A stretch of 64,000 bases of DNA from Dinochytrium kinnereticum. Taxonomy: Eukaryota > Chytridiomycota > Chytridiomycetes > Chytridiales > Chytridiaceae. The position numbers and the translations under genes are program-made. The stretch spans positions 58,017 through 122,016 of the forward strand of contig JADGJT010000016.1 of assembly GCA_027604005.1 (NCBI GenBank), in the 5' to 3' direction. This document shows positions 46,290 to 58,344 of this stretch, piece after piece. The notes beneath the pieces were generated by a model, which saw only the letters and a program-made list of their open reading frames with translations, did no database searches and was not told the DNA's origin. Positions within the stretch are counted from its first letter, which is position 1, and every line of letters begins with the position of its first letter.

Positions 46290-49200
46290 TTAAACAATGG
46301 CTGCTATTCCGCCAAGGAACTCCTGTAGCGGCTCAATAACATCTCTGGTTACGGGGTATTCACCCTAATATTCAAAAAACAATATTTAGCGTGAATCCAG
46401 GGGAAAAAAAGCTGAATGTGTTTGGGAAACCCTCACCATAACCATGTTGATAACATCGTCAATTCTCTTCAGCCGCTCTCGCTGCTGCGTGAACTCAACC
46501 TCGCGGACCTGCGGATCTTTGACTAAAAACACGTATTTGCCATCCTTCAACTCTCCATAGCGCCGAGACTGACGTTGGTGGATGAGGGTTTCGTTCACAA
46601 GCTGTTTTTGCCGTTTTGAAAAATAAGGAGAAAAACAATAAGGCGCTGCTTTGGCCAAAGCGTGATTTACAAACCATTTGCTTCTTTTGAAGATTCAAAT
46701 CCAATGTTTTCAGAAGAGTGCTTTCGCGCCCTTCCAGGCTGCGGCAAGATGCTTTAGACTCCTCGACCTGAGTTTGCATACGGCGGTAAGTATCCTTCAG
46801 AGTCTCCACATCTGGTCGGAACAAGGATTAGATGTGTTTTATGCTTCTATAGGAATCAAACCTTTGTCGCACTCTTTCACGTCGTTCATCGTTTGTCGAA
46901 TCTTCTTTGTCAGCTCTGCGATTTCTTTCTGAAGAACAGCCTGACCGCCACCTTTTCCTTTCGTTTTTGTTCTTTGATAAAAAGAAAGTTACAACACTCT
47001 AATACCATGAACTGAGGTTTACCTCGCCGCAATCGACTCCCTGCGGTAAACACTCTTTTCCATCTCTGCAATCATTTTCTCTTGCAGCTTCAGCATAGAA
47101 GCATACCGGAGCTTCATCCGGTGAATTTCAATGGCCATTTCCTTGATCTCTGTAGCTCCAATATTGGGATCAAGTGCTGCCTGTGTTTCCTTAGCCAACT
47201 GAATCTTCTTCTCCCAGAGCATAATCTGACGCCTTTGAAAGGTTTTAGAAGAAATCAAGGCTTGGCTTGCTATGGCTTACTCTGCTTCTACGAGCCCTTG
47301 TAGCGCCTTCTCTTTCTCGGCGCGTAGATCGTCAATCCTCGTCTCCATTCTAATTGAATCGAGCTCTGCGGTCTTCAGCCGGGCTCTAAACTCTTGCTCT
47401 AATCCGAGGTTGTTTTCTTCCAAAACGGACTGAACCTGAGATTGTTTCGAAAGGAGGGTATTAATCTTGATCATGTCGTTTTGAAGCGCTCTAATATTCC
47501 GTTGGTGGTCACGAATTTCTTTGAGCTCAGTCTCGAATTGGTCTGGGTGTAGGAGATGAGTAATTTTAAGTTATAAAAAGTCTTAACTGTTTACGACAGC
47601 CTTCCTCCTGCTCAATACCGCAAGTCGCATTTTCAAGTCTGAGGTTTCTTCTGCAAGTTCTCCAGATTTTTTAGAAACAGCAACCAATTCATTTTGGGAA
47701 CGGAGCCAAAACTGCTGGTGTTGAGTGCAGTCCTTCTCTTTTTGAGCCACGAGTTTCGTCATATTGTGAATGGTTGCCTCAAGTGGACCCATAGATTCGT
47801 CCTACTTGAATCAGCTTTCAACTATTTAACTGAAGTACCTGGTTCCGCGCCATAAGCTGATCATACTTCTTATTCAAAAGGTCCATTTCTCCCTGTTTTT
47901 TCCCAAGCTCATCATTTCTTCTCCTGATCTCCATCTCGTACTTTTCTATCAATAGATTCTTCTCTGCAAGCTCTGAGTCGACAAACCCTAGATTATCCTT
48001 CAAAGCCCTAATCCGTTCTGAAGCATTCAACATGTCTAGTCTTATATTGCCAAGCTCATTCATTGTTGATGCAATCGTTGCCTCTTTTTCGTGGATCAAA
48101 GATCGTAAACGATTGTTGTCTTTTTTAGCTCCTTGTGCGCCTTTTTCGATTGCTAGCTGGTTCTGAAGGTGCTCGGCAATGTCAGACTCTAGCTTTGCAC
48201 AGGCCGTTTGGGTTTGTTGGGTGAGTTTGGCTACCGCGTTTACTTCTAGCTGGAGGGCTTGTCTTTCCTAAGAATGAACGGGAACGCATTGATACCAAGC
48301 AAATATAAATACTTAACAACCCTACCTGCATAATCTGAGCAAGTTCCGCTTCAGTTTGTTGTAAAGTTTTTGAGTAGAACGAGTAGTTTTCCTGGAGCTT
48401 GTCACGCTGTTCCCCGACCTGCGCAATCTGTTTCTTCAGATGCTCAACCTCGTTATCAAGCTTTGTCGAAAGCAATGTTAGCGTCTCGCTCTGCTCTTGT
48501 GCTCTCCTGAGGGACTGCCGGAATCCGTTTATTTCTCCTTGCAAGTTAATAAGAGTGTCCTTATTTTTTTGAATCCCTTTCTCAAGGTTCTCCAGCACCT
48601 CCTCACGTCTTTGAAGACCGATAAGACTGCTATTCCACTGACGCAGAAGCTGTCTTTTTTCGTACTGTATTGCCTATGTATAATGTGTTATAAGAAATAC
48701 GAAGACGCAGTCGCTACCTCCATCTCCATCGAAGCTTCCTGAAGAGTTTCGACGGCCGCTTTCGTTTCCTTCTGCTGAGCCATCAGCTGCGTTTCGTAAA
48801 GGGCCCGCCTTTCTTGAAGCCGCCGAAGTTGATCGGTTAGTGTGTCGATAAAGTAATCCTGTAAGTTTAAAAGTAATCGTAAATAATTGCAGGGAGAATG
48901 ATGAATTTCAGAACCTGACGCTTCTTTTCCATCTCTTGTCTGATGATATCGTCTTCTGCTTTAAGAGTTGTCCTCTTGGCTATCAGAATTTTGCTTTTTA
49001 ACTCATCGTTGTAGAGATCGACTTGCTTCAGTGTTCGTGAGATCTTCTCCAGTTCTAACTTGTGCTTTTCGACTTTCGAAAGGGAAGTTTTAAAAATAAT
49101 CAGCGCACTGATAAATACTCACGGTTGTTAGCATGCTGGACCCTTTTATCTACTTCGTCCTTATGCTGGGCCGACGTATGCTTTAACGTCCGCTCCGCTT

Positions 49201-50128
49201 CTTCTCTGTAACCCTTAATCATTGTGAGATTATCCTGTGTTCCTTCAAGAAGAGCTTGGAGACGTGCCAGCTGTTGTTGGGCTTGATAAAGATCCACACC
49301 GACCTCCTCACGTTTCTTGACAGCTTTTTTCACGGCCTCTTCCTACACAGCCAATTTAGGGTTTATGTGCGCGTCAAGAGGGCAGAAACAATACCTTGTC
49401 CTTCATCTCGATGGTGATTTTGGCATGTTGATCCGAAAGTTGTTTGAAGAGAGCGTCTTGGACACGTTTCATCAAAGGCTACGAAAGATGCTTCAGAAAA
49501 TAGAATCCGTAATGGCCAATCTCACGTTCTCAGGATCCAAAAGAGCCGTATCTGGAACCTCTTCTTCATCCTCATCCTCCTCTTCCTCATCCTGCCGTTT
49601 TCCCGGCAGCAATGCGTCTCGGGTCCTAACTTGAACGAAGGGTGGCTGAATGTTGACATCTTCCTCTGCCCCGGCAACATTATTATCAACCCCAAAGGCT
49701 GATGGTTTTGTTTCTTCATCGTATTTAGAGAGCGCAACGTCAGCCTCTGATGAAGATCCCCAGTGTAGCTTCTTCCCACCGGGCGATGTTGACCTCTGCC
49801 CTGACGATGATGAGGGTCGTTTTGAGGCATATTTGGCCATGACCTGGTCTGGGTCCTCCACTTTGTATGCATCAAAAGGTCCCTCTTCAACAGGCACATG
49901 CTCTGGAGCATGTGGCTCGGCATATCCTTTGACTGGTTGTGATGGTGCTTGTTGTGCGAGGGTCTCTGTGGAGCGTTGCTTTTGGGGCAGTGGTGGGAGG
50001 GTAAAGCTCTTCCTTGGCTCATCACTAACATGAGCATCACTTGACTCAATGTGAGGAGCTGAAATTTTCTCTGAGCCTCCTTCTCCACCTGCGCCTAAGG
50101 GGAGCGCAGGCCCGTCACCGTCGCTCAT
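46290..50128 (-). CDS. CCDC40: CCDC40-like axonemal coiled-coil protein
   Basis: A many-exon (about a dozen) gene for an almost wholly coiled-coil protein. Start [20 protein letters not shown], then an acidic run ([15 protein letters not shown]). The key region [20 protein letters not shown], then [20 protein letters not shown], aligns with the conserved human CCDC40 segment ([15 protein letters not shown]...EIRAMKGEIHRMKVRL). The end [10 protein letters not shown] ... [13 protein letters not shown], then [20 protein letters not shown], also fits. CCDC40 with CCDC39 forms the 96-nm ruler of the axoneme, placing inner dynein arms and radial spokes. Its presence shows the organism makes motile flagella. 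CCDC39 is not in the window. The end used is the TAA at 46290-46292 after an intron at about 46368-46436. Confidence 0.9.
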
Positions 50129-50501
50129 CGTTCGAGGTCTGGCTCCACTGAGGTCTGCAGTGAAGGTGAAGTGTTTTTGGCTTCCTTGTCAACGCAGCGT
50201 GAGTTTGCGCAACGTTCAAAATCAAAAATTGCCTCTGAACTCGCAAACGCCGAAACTATTGCGAGAGTCCGCAGACAGAAAGACGCTGCTGACGCCTCTG
50301 GGAACGCATTCATTCGCGCGACTCATTAGGTCTGCGGTTGACCGATTGACTCTAGTGTCTGACATTCCGTTGAATGCCATCGGTGACGCTGCTCTAACCT
50401 GAACATCCCATAAGTGTTGCTGCCGAGTGAACAACAACCAGACGCACCTCCAACGCCACCGCCTGCATCAACATCTCCAAAATCACCCCACCAGCTATTG
50501 A
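50129..50501. promoter_or_regulatory. 373-bp divergent promoter region (CCDC40 / MFSD1-like)
   Basis: It separates head-to-head starts. No clear element is recognised. Short open frames on both strands show no protein likeness. Confidence 0.45.
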
Positions 50502-52688
50502 ATGGGGAGAGAAGTCATTATCAAGGACAATATTAGACCACATCCGCCGCAGCAACGTTCAAAGTATCTCCGGACTTTAAAGACAATTCTCAAGACAGCC
50601 TTCAAGCTACCCATCGCATCTGCTCAGACCGCCATCGAACTTCTAGGGTCCTCTAGTATTGACTATCGTAACTCTAATAATTATACGGATTCTGAGATGT
50701 TGAGGAAAAAGAGCTCTGCTATGAGCTTAGGCGGAGTTTCGACCGCTGGTGTCGCAGGGACACCTTCGCCAATAGGACTTTCCAAGAATTCAGGAAAGCA
50801 TTCGAATTCGAATGTAGATCGAGGGGGACGCAAGGAAGTTGGGGTTATCGATTATGATGATGAGACGGAAAGCACACTTGTGGGAGAAGAGGGTGATAAG
50901 TTTATGTCGAAGGATGATGGGGATGCCGACGATGCTGCGGAGAGTGGCGAGGATCTTGGATATTTGAGATGGGGTATATTGGCGATGTCCTGCTTGCTTA
51001 TGTTTGGGGTAGGGTTCATCTGCGTTTGCTTTCGTTTTGTTGCATGCGTAGACACTGAGACACACGATTAGAACTTTTATGCTTACGACCTTCCGGCTGC
51101 TCTCAACAAACCCCTGCAAGGGTACCTGGGCGAAGAGGGCAACACTTATCAATATCAGTTGAACCTCTTCTATTCTCTATACTCGCTGCCCAATATTGTA
51201 AGTAAACCTTCATGCCACAAGCCCTGCAACATACCTGACTCTCGCCCCCTTAGATTCTTCCCTTTTTCGGAGGTTTCCTGCTGGACACGTTTGGAACTCG
51301 CAAGATGATGACGGTTCTTTCGGCATTGGTTTGCTTGGGACAGATTCTATTTTCAATTGGAGTGAGCTCAAAGAAATACTGGATTATGCATCTGGGCCGT
51401 GTCATTTTTGGTGTTGGCGGAGAGTCCTTGTCGGTTGCGGTAGATATATTGAAATAATTTGCCCACTTACTCATTCTGGTAGCAAACGCGAATTACGTCG
51501 AAGTGGTTTAAAGGGAAAGAGATCGCGTTTGCGCTGGGTAATATATTTTATTCCATACGCGAAACTAACAACTGTATTTTAAGGCGTGAACCTGAGTGTC
51601 GCTCGATTGGGTAGCGTTATGAACGATTTTGTCAGCCCCCATCTTGCCGTTACCGAAAGTGTCCCTGTTGCAATATGGTTCGGCACCATTACCTGCATCA
51701 TCTCCTTCTGTTCTGGTGTCTGTTTAAACGCGTTGGATGCTTATGGAAGCAGTAAAATGACCAGGCAGAGGTCGATTCCCCTGAAAAAGGTCTCTCGGTC
51801 TGGTGAGACTCCACGTCGTAAGGCCAATCTTGAACCTAAGGAGTCCGAGGAGAAGGAGCCTGGGATTGATTTAGGGGCGATATTTAAGTTCCATCTGGCG
51901 TTTTGGCAGATTTGCTTTGTGATGTGCTTGATGTTTGCGACTGTTATACCGTTCAACACCATTCATTCCGCATTGTTGCAGTCAAAGTGGTATCCCGGTG
52001 ACCCTCAGACTGGTTCGTCTACGCCCCCTTTTCTTTCCTCCTCTTACGTATTTATTTAGCTGGACAGATAATGGCCGTTCCTGACGTTATTTCGGCGGTA
52101 CTGGTGCCATTCTGCGGAACCTTTGTGGATAGATACGGCAAGAGGGTCAAGATTCTGATTCTTTGCGGTTCTTTAATGGGACTGGTCCATTTCATCTTTG
52201 GATTTGCGACTCCTGAGACCGTGCCGTCGCCCTTACCCACTCTTTGGATTCTCGGATTCAGTTATGCCATGCTTCTGACATTTTGGCCCTGCATTCCGTT
52301 GGTTGTCGACGAAAAGAACCTCGCAACTGCTTTGTAAGTCTAGCATACCTTTCCTTTTTGGTTGCCGAAGATTAATTTGTAAATGCCTTTCAGTGGAGCA
52401 GCCACCGCCTTGCAGAACTCTGCTCTGGTCGTTTTCCCAATCATAGTTGCAGCTCTCGTCAATGCTGATAAGACCTTTTTTATGACGGAGATGTTCTTTG
52501 TTTTGTGTTGCTTGACGGGTGTCTCGGTATGCATATGGATGTATTGGGTTGATAAAACTCAGCTTGGTGGGGTTTTGGAGCGGGGATGCCAGGATCCTCT
52601 GCCCTCTGGCAAGTCAAAGGACAATATCGTTTACACAAGCCTGAGGGATGATAGTACTTCGGAGCTGCCTGCCCGTCGCCGAAGCTAG
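50502..52688 (+). CDS. MFSD1-like major facilitator transporter
   Basis: About seven exons. A Ser-rich cytosolic N-terminus of some 160 residues precedes the first membrane helix, LRWGILAMSCLLMFG, joined to NFYAYDLPAALNKPLQGYLG. Diagnostic motifs follow: YSLYSLPNI, then LPFFGGFLLDTFGTRKMMT, HLGRVIFGVGGESLSVAQ, SKWFKGKEIAFALG and VNLSVARLGSVMNDFV, matching human MFSD1, a lysosomal dipeptide uniporter. About twelve helices are expected, with a central loop rich in Lys/Arg/Glu. Vacuolar location is inferred from the family. The C-terminus (VYTSLRDDSTSELPARRRS) has no obvious dileucine signal. The start is the first Met in the frame; a 5' exon cannot be excluded. Confidence 0.88.
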
Positions 52689-52870
52689 CACTTCTTTCTT
52701 TCTCTGTTATTTTTTCTATTCCTTTCGTGTATTATTCAATCCCACAAGGATACATATTGTTTGTAGCCACTATTTGTTGGTTGGGTGCAGGGTGGGAGTA
52801 CCCATAGGGTTGTTAGAAAATTGTCACAGCATTCCCTTTTTTTTTCTTGCAACCCTTACCACTAGTCCTG

Positions 52871-53455
52871 ATGATGGCCCAAACGCAGAAGCAGCTGGGA
52901 TGCTTCCCGTCACAGGAGATCCTCCAAATGTTTCAAGAAGGCATGAAGATGGTCTTTGCCCGCTGGACGGCACTCCAAATTGCCATTGAAAACCAGATGG
53001 CCGGCACCAGCACTAGCATCATGGCATCCACCCTTGAGGTCCACACCGTCGACTTCTTCAGGCAGTATGGCGTCAACGTGGAGGTCGATGAGCTGGAAGG
53101 AAACCTGGAGGGATACATGGAGGAATGCTTCAACCTTGGCTTGGAGGATGGATCCCCAGGACAGGTCGCCCGAGCGGTGACTTCGCTGTTCAGAGAGCTG
53201 GCTGCTGAGGGCCGAAGTGATGTTTTGGATCGCCTTAGGGCTTCGGCCAAGTCTGTGAGGCCTGTGACGGGGATTAAACCTGTGGCTGCTGATAGCGATT
53301 ACGAGGATAGCGAGGACGATGATAGTGATATGGATGATGAGGACGTGGGGATGGAGCAGGATGCTGCGCCTGCTCCGCCACCCCCTGCGAAGCCGGAGAA
53401 GATTGTGGATGAGGATGGGTTTGAGATGGTTCAGAAGGGCCGCAGGAGGAGATAG
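52871..53455 (+). CDS. TSR2: pre-rRNA processing protein TSR2
   Basis: Single exon, 194 residues, near the yeast length. TSR2 escorts ribosomal protein eS26 to the pre-40S particle. It shows LQMFQEGMKMVFARWTALQI and AIENQMAGTSTSIMA, the family core F-x-RWTALQLAV-x-N, followed by EVDELEGNLEGYMEECFNLG and VARAVTSLF. The C-terminal part is acidic (DYEDSEDDDSDMDDEDVG), as expected for its basic cargo, and ends IVDEDGFEMVQKGRRRR, a common end in the family. The ATG at 52871 is chosen; the frame opens earlier but has no upstream ATG. It begins 182 bp after the MFSD1-like stop on the same strand. Confidence 0.92.
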   Translation: MMAQTQKQLGCFPSQEILQMFQEGMKMVFARWTALQIAIENQMAGTSTSIMASTLEVHTVDFFRQYGVNVEVDELEGNLEGYMEECFNLGLEDGSPGQVARAVTSLFRELAAEGRSDVLDRLRASAKSVRPVTGIKPVAADSDYEDSEDDDSDMDDEDVGMEQDAAPAPPPPAKPEKIVDEDGFEMVQKGRRRR

Positions 53456-53709
53456 ACGTTTCTGCTGAGCATCATGGCATGTTCATTTAAACACAAGCAT
53501 AATCCAAAAACATCTCATCGATACGACCACATCAACTAAATCAAAGCAGGCTTATCTTCTCTGACCACGTCGGCTTAATCACCATTCACACATGTGCTGT
53601 ATCTTTGGCCAGCTCTTCCGCCTGCAAAGGCCTTGCTTATACATTAGTCCGTCTTTTTTTGTTGTTCCCTGATCAAAGCAATAGATCATATATAAAGTCA
53701 CTCTCTATC

Positions 53710-53997
53710 TCACTCTTCTTCTTCCCCTTTCTGCCTCATCATACTCAATATCAGGAATTCAAGCCCTGTCGCTGGTTGAAGATGGTTGGGGAGTTGATGA
53801 ACCCGTCCCTTGTCCTCAACGACAATAGCTGTGCGAACCTTAACTTTGCTCAGCGATCGCCCCTTATTATCAAATAAATAGCCTAAGTTTGTCAACAAGC
53901 CCATCATCTCGATGTGCTTGTTGCTTGTCTCCACACACACAATAGCATCACATCGTCCAACCAAATCCAACTGCACATCCTCGAGGCGATGGCCCAT
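53710..53997 (-). CDS. possible small protein (95 residues), unrecognised
   Basis: A complete frame, MGHRLEDVQLDLVGRCDAIV to MMRQKGEEEE, of balanced composition with no low-complexity region before its acidic tail. It reads like coding DNA but matches no family I know. Its start overlaps the first codons of the SLC12 gene on the other strand. Without homologues this could be chance. The rest of 53456-53988 shows no other gene. Confidence 0.3.
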   Translation of the reverse strand: MGHRLEDVQLDLVGRCDAIVCVETSNKHIEMMGLLTNLGYLFDNKGRSLSKVKVRTAIVVEDKGRVHQLPNHLQPATGLEFLILSMMRQKGEEEE

Positions 53998-56900
53998 GCG
54001 TCAACAACGCACCAGTCCGCTCATGAAGAAACTTACCGCTCTCATCAGTCAGGCAGCTCCATCATCCATAACCTTCCACTCTTTGAGAATGGCTCCAACC
54101 GCACCCCCATTTCTGAACTCCTTAGCCGCGGAGAGGTCACCTACTCTGGCGAGGATTCGCTACGTCCGCGGTCTCCACTGCCGATCCCGAGAACACATTC
54201 AGGACTGCAATTGGATACGACCTTTAGGGGACACTTGGATGCCACTGAGTCTGCTGGTAACACCCCTGAGGCGGCAGATGGGTATAGTGAGACGCTTGAT
54301 GGAACGGTTCGGTCTGCGGTTGAGGAAGGAAATGAGGCGCATGAGAAGAGCGGGAATGGCCGGATGAACTTTAAACGGAAGAAGAAGAAGGAAACTGGAC
54401 CAAAGGTGGAACTGAATCCCCATATCCACTCCCACACCTGCTGACTTTTTGGATAGCGTCTTGGAATGCTTAGAGGTGTTTTTGTACCTACATTTCAAAA
54501 CATAGTAGGCATCATTGTGTTTGTGCGGTTCGCATGGATCGTTGGTGAGGCCGGGATTGGCCACGCGTTGTTGATCACGTTTTTTTCTACTACTCTCACT
54601 TTCCTGACGGCTCTATCTATGTGTGCCATTGTTACCAATGGGAGAGTTCCAGGAGGTGGCGCTTATTACATGATCTCGAGAAGTCTTGGAAAGGAATTTG
54701 GGGGATCGGTTGGGATTTTATTTTACCTTGGTAACGTTATTGGGAGCGCCATGTACATTCTCGGTGTGGTTGAAATCCTTATGGTGAGGCCAGTCATTGC
54801 CTTCAGACTAATTGTGTTTAGACTAATGTTTCGCCTCGGTGGTCCTTTGGCAACCCGGCGAATGATGGACGCGTTTACGGAACCGTTTTGTTAATGATCG
54901 TCTCATTGGTCGTCGCGACTGGGTTCGAAGTATTCCAGAGCATTGCCTTGCTATTCTTTGGGGCGGTTGTCATGGCTGTATTAGCGAGTCTTGTTGGACT
55001 TTTATCGGCTAATCGACCAGGACTTCCAAAGTTTGTTATTCATAATGTCATTACCATTCCGTCAGTACTCACTAGTTTCCCATTCTTCTTCCGAAATTTG
55101 TAGAGAGATATCGGGATTTCCTGGATTTTTTTTTGATAATTGGAAACCAGCTTACGGTCTCCCGAATATGCATGGTGTTGTTGATCAAGTCTCTTTGTTT
55201 GATTTGTTTGGCGTTTTTTTCCCTGCTGTCACTGGTAATAACTCGATTTTTTTCTCTCGAGCTCATAATGCTAGATTTTTATCGTCTATATGTCAACGAT
55301 TAATGCTTACCATAATTCTACTTCCGCTGCCTTCTAGGGGTGCTTGCGGGCTCGAGTCGGTCTGGTGAGCTGGAGGATCCGCAACGTGACATTCCTCGAG
55401 GCACGCTCATTGCTCATCTTGTTACTACGGTCATATGTGAGCCCTTTTTCGTGCTGTCAAACCTTAACTTAACCTCTTTTAAAGACTACACATTCGTTCT
55501 TCTTCTTGGTACTGTTGTGGACGGTCCTTTGCTAAGAGTAAAAAATGCTCTAGTGATGGCCACCGTCTCCTGGCCATCACATTATGTCACTCTTATTGGG
55601 TGTCTTTTTGCATCACTCGGTGCTGCTTTGCAATGTTTGGTCAGGTACTCTCTTCCACTCATGCTTATTTCACTCACTCGTTCCATTAATAACAAGCGGC
55701 CCCCGCCTTTTACAAGCTATGGCCAAAGACCATATAGCGCCAGTTTTAAAAATCTTCCAAACTATGTCAAAGAAGCCTGCGCTTTTTGGATTTCTCCCTG
55801 CGAATGAACCTCGAAGAGCTCTTTTGGTTTCTATTTTTATTGCGGAGGCGGCGATACTTGTAGGAAGTTTGGATACTGTTACAAAGATTGTAACGCTATT
55901 GTATCTGACTTGTTATGTGTTTGTTAACATCTCGACGACTATCCTTGCATTTTTGAGACCACCTAATTGGCGGCCAGCTTGGAAGGTGGTACTTCTAAGC
56001 TTCTAGCTTTTCGTTGTCTTTGTTTCTCCTTGCGATGCGTTAACAGCCATTTACAGTATTATCACTGGATGCTTTCCCTTATCGGCGCTGTAATGGCATT
56101 GGCTTTCGGATTCATCATTTCGTGGACGGTATCCCTATGCGCTCTTGTAGCTATGGTTCTTTTATTTAAGTACATTGAGTACAATGGTGCTCAGGTGCAA
56201 TGGGGTGATGGCCTTCAGGCGTTTCATCTCCAAGTCGCTCAAAGGAATTTGTGGACTTTGGAACGGGATTTATCGGAGCACGTAAAGAACTGGAGGCCGC
56301 ATATTATTTTGTTTGTTAAAATGAAGGAGGGAGGAGAGGCTGTGCGGGATCCGGAGATCTTGGACTTGCTTTCCGCTATGAAGAAGAGTACGTTTTGGTT
56401 TTTTTTTTTTGGTGTTTTTGTTGTTGTTGCTTAGGTTGATTGATTAATAATGTATTTTGCATGTTGCAGGTGGTGGTCTTACTGTCCTTGCCACTGTCCG
56501 CATTACCGAAAGTCTTAACCATCACGCCGATGCCCAAGCCATTAAAATATTTCAAGAGGGACTTCGAATAGCCGCAAAAGAGCATAAAGTCAACGCCTTT
56601 ACGCAAGTTCTCCTATCCCCATCTATTTATAGCGGTATCATATCCGCAATTCAATGTACGGGGATAGGTCACCTCCGTCCCAACACGGTTATGCTGGGAT
56701 GGCCACGACAGCCTGATGAGGAATTTGTCAACCTTATTAAGGCGATTATATCGCTTGATCGCGCGTTGCTCTTGGTTAAAGGGATGTGCGGCGTCGCGGA
56801 CCTGTATAAACCGGCCGCAAAAAGAAACTCTGGATCATATGGACCCGAAACCGTAGACGTTTACTGGCTTGTCCATGATGGAGGGATCTTGACACTCATT

Positions 56901-58163
56901 GCTCACGTTCTCTTAAAACACTCCAAATGGCGTAAATGCCAGCTGAGAATTTTTGTCATTGCCTCGGAGAATGATAACAGCATCGCGATGAAATCTAACC
57001 TCATCACTACCCTGGATCATCTGCGTATAGATGCTGTGGCGGATGTATTGGAGATTGGAGATCATGATATCACGCCATTTGCGTATGAACGGACTTCGAG
57101 GATGCAGGAACGGAGAGCTTTACTCGCCGCTGCTGCTGCTTCAACACAAAGTGGTATTGGGAGACTAAGAAAACCAGAGTTTCTCCCTGGGGCCTCTTCC
57201 ACGTCTCTCAATACTCCATCCATAATGTCCCCAATGGGACCTCCCAAGACCCCTATCACTTCGACTAGCGCTATCACCTTGAATACTAGCACTACACTGA
57301 TCGAACCTATTCCGATGAAACGAATGGACTCACGACCTTCTACCATAAATATTGGGATATTTGAGAAAATGAGAAGTATGAGCGGGTTGATTCCTCAACG
57401 AAGCCCCCTAACCCCCTTGGGACCGACTTCCAGCAACTTCCGAAGCTTTCGCGATGCCGAAGCCGCAACTCAAAGCGCTGGAACGAGTCGCGAGAATGTC
57501 GTTCAAGATGGGGTTGCGATTGAAGTGGATGTGGGGGGCAAGTTCCAAACGCTTAAGCAGGAGAGTGTGGGAGGAGAAGTTGACACGCCAAAAGATATTT
57601 GGTCGGTTCATGGGATTCCTAGAACTAGGGAATCTTCGGTTGCGGTGGTAGGGGATGATCATCCCATCACGCCTCTTCCTCTGAAAAGTGTGGTTCAGCT
57701 TCGAGGAGTTAGTTTTGCGAATGGTGATGCTGATGGGGGGTTGAATAGTCCTAGGTTGATGAGTCCACGGTTACAGAGCTCATTGGCGAGTCCACGATAT
57801 CAAAGGTCTTTAGGGAGTCCGTATGTGAGCGAATCCTTGGCAAGCCCTCATTTCCCGTCAAAGACCGAGGCCACAGCCATTGATCAAAGCGACGAAGCGG
57901 ATGTCGATCCTAGACTTTTGAGGATGAACACAGCCGTCCGTTTAAATGAACTGTTTCGATCTAAATCTGCAAACGCTCGCTTGGTGATATGTAATCTTCC
58001 GACGCCAGGTGGGGGTGAGGGTGATGTTGGGCCAACGTCAAGAAGAAAGCCAGATTATGATGCGAATGAATATTTGGAGTATATTGATGCTTTGACAGAG
58101 GGAATCCCGCGGATTATGTTGGTGAAGGGCACTGGGTTTGAGGTTGTTACCAATTACTATTAG
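53989..58163 (+). CDS. SLC12-type cation-chloride cotransporter
   Basis: About nine exons. A Ser-rich N-terminus (MAHASTTHQSAHEE) ends KKKKETGPK; a 51-nt intron (GTGGAA...GCTGAC...TAG) joins it to RLGMLRGVFVPTFQNIVGII, the hallmark of SLC12 helix 1. Later motifs include NGRVPGGGAYYMISRSLGKE, FGGSVGILFYLGNVIGSAMY, FFPAVTGVLAGSSRSGELED, then PQRDIPRGTLIAHLVT and MAKDHIAPVLKIFQ. A long cytosolic C-terminus follows with WRPHIILFVKMKEGG, LRPNTVMLGWPRQPDEEFV and VYWLVHDGGILTLIAHVLL, as in KCC and NKCC proteins. It ends RIMLVKGTGFEVVTNYY. Members move K+ and/or Na+ with Cl-; the yeast relative Vhc1 is vacuolar. The C-terminal domain carries an SPR-rich insert (57745-57860: LMSPRLQ, LASPRYQ, LGSPYVS, LASPHFP). 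Confidence 0.88.
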
Positions 58164-58344
58164 AGTTTGGAAGTTTGGTTCTGCTTGGACCATTTTTGTT
58201 GTTTGGTTTTCCTTCTCTGTACTGTTTCATTTTGACACACTCGTTTACGCACACTGTTTGATCATACACAATCACTGTATTACTATAAAAATACATATCC
58301 TCTGTGGGCTGCCACACTTATCATGCTCGAATCAATCAATCCAT

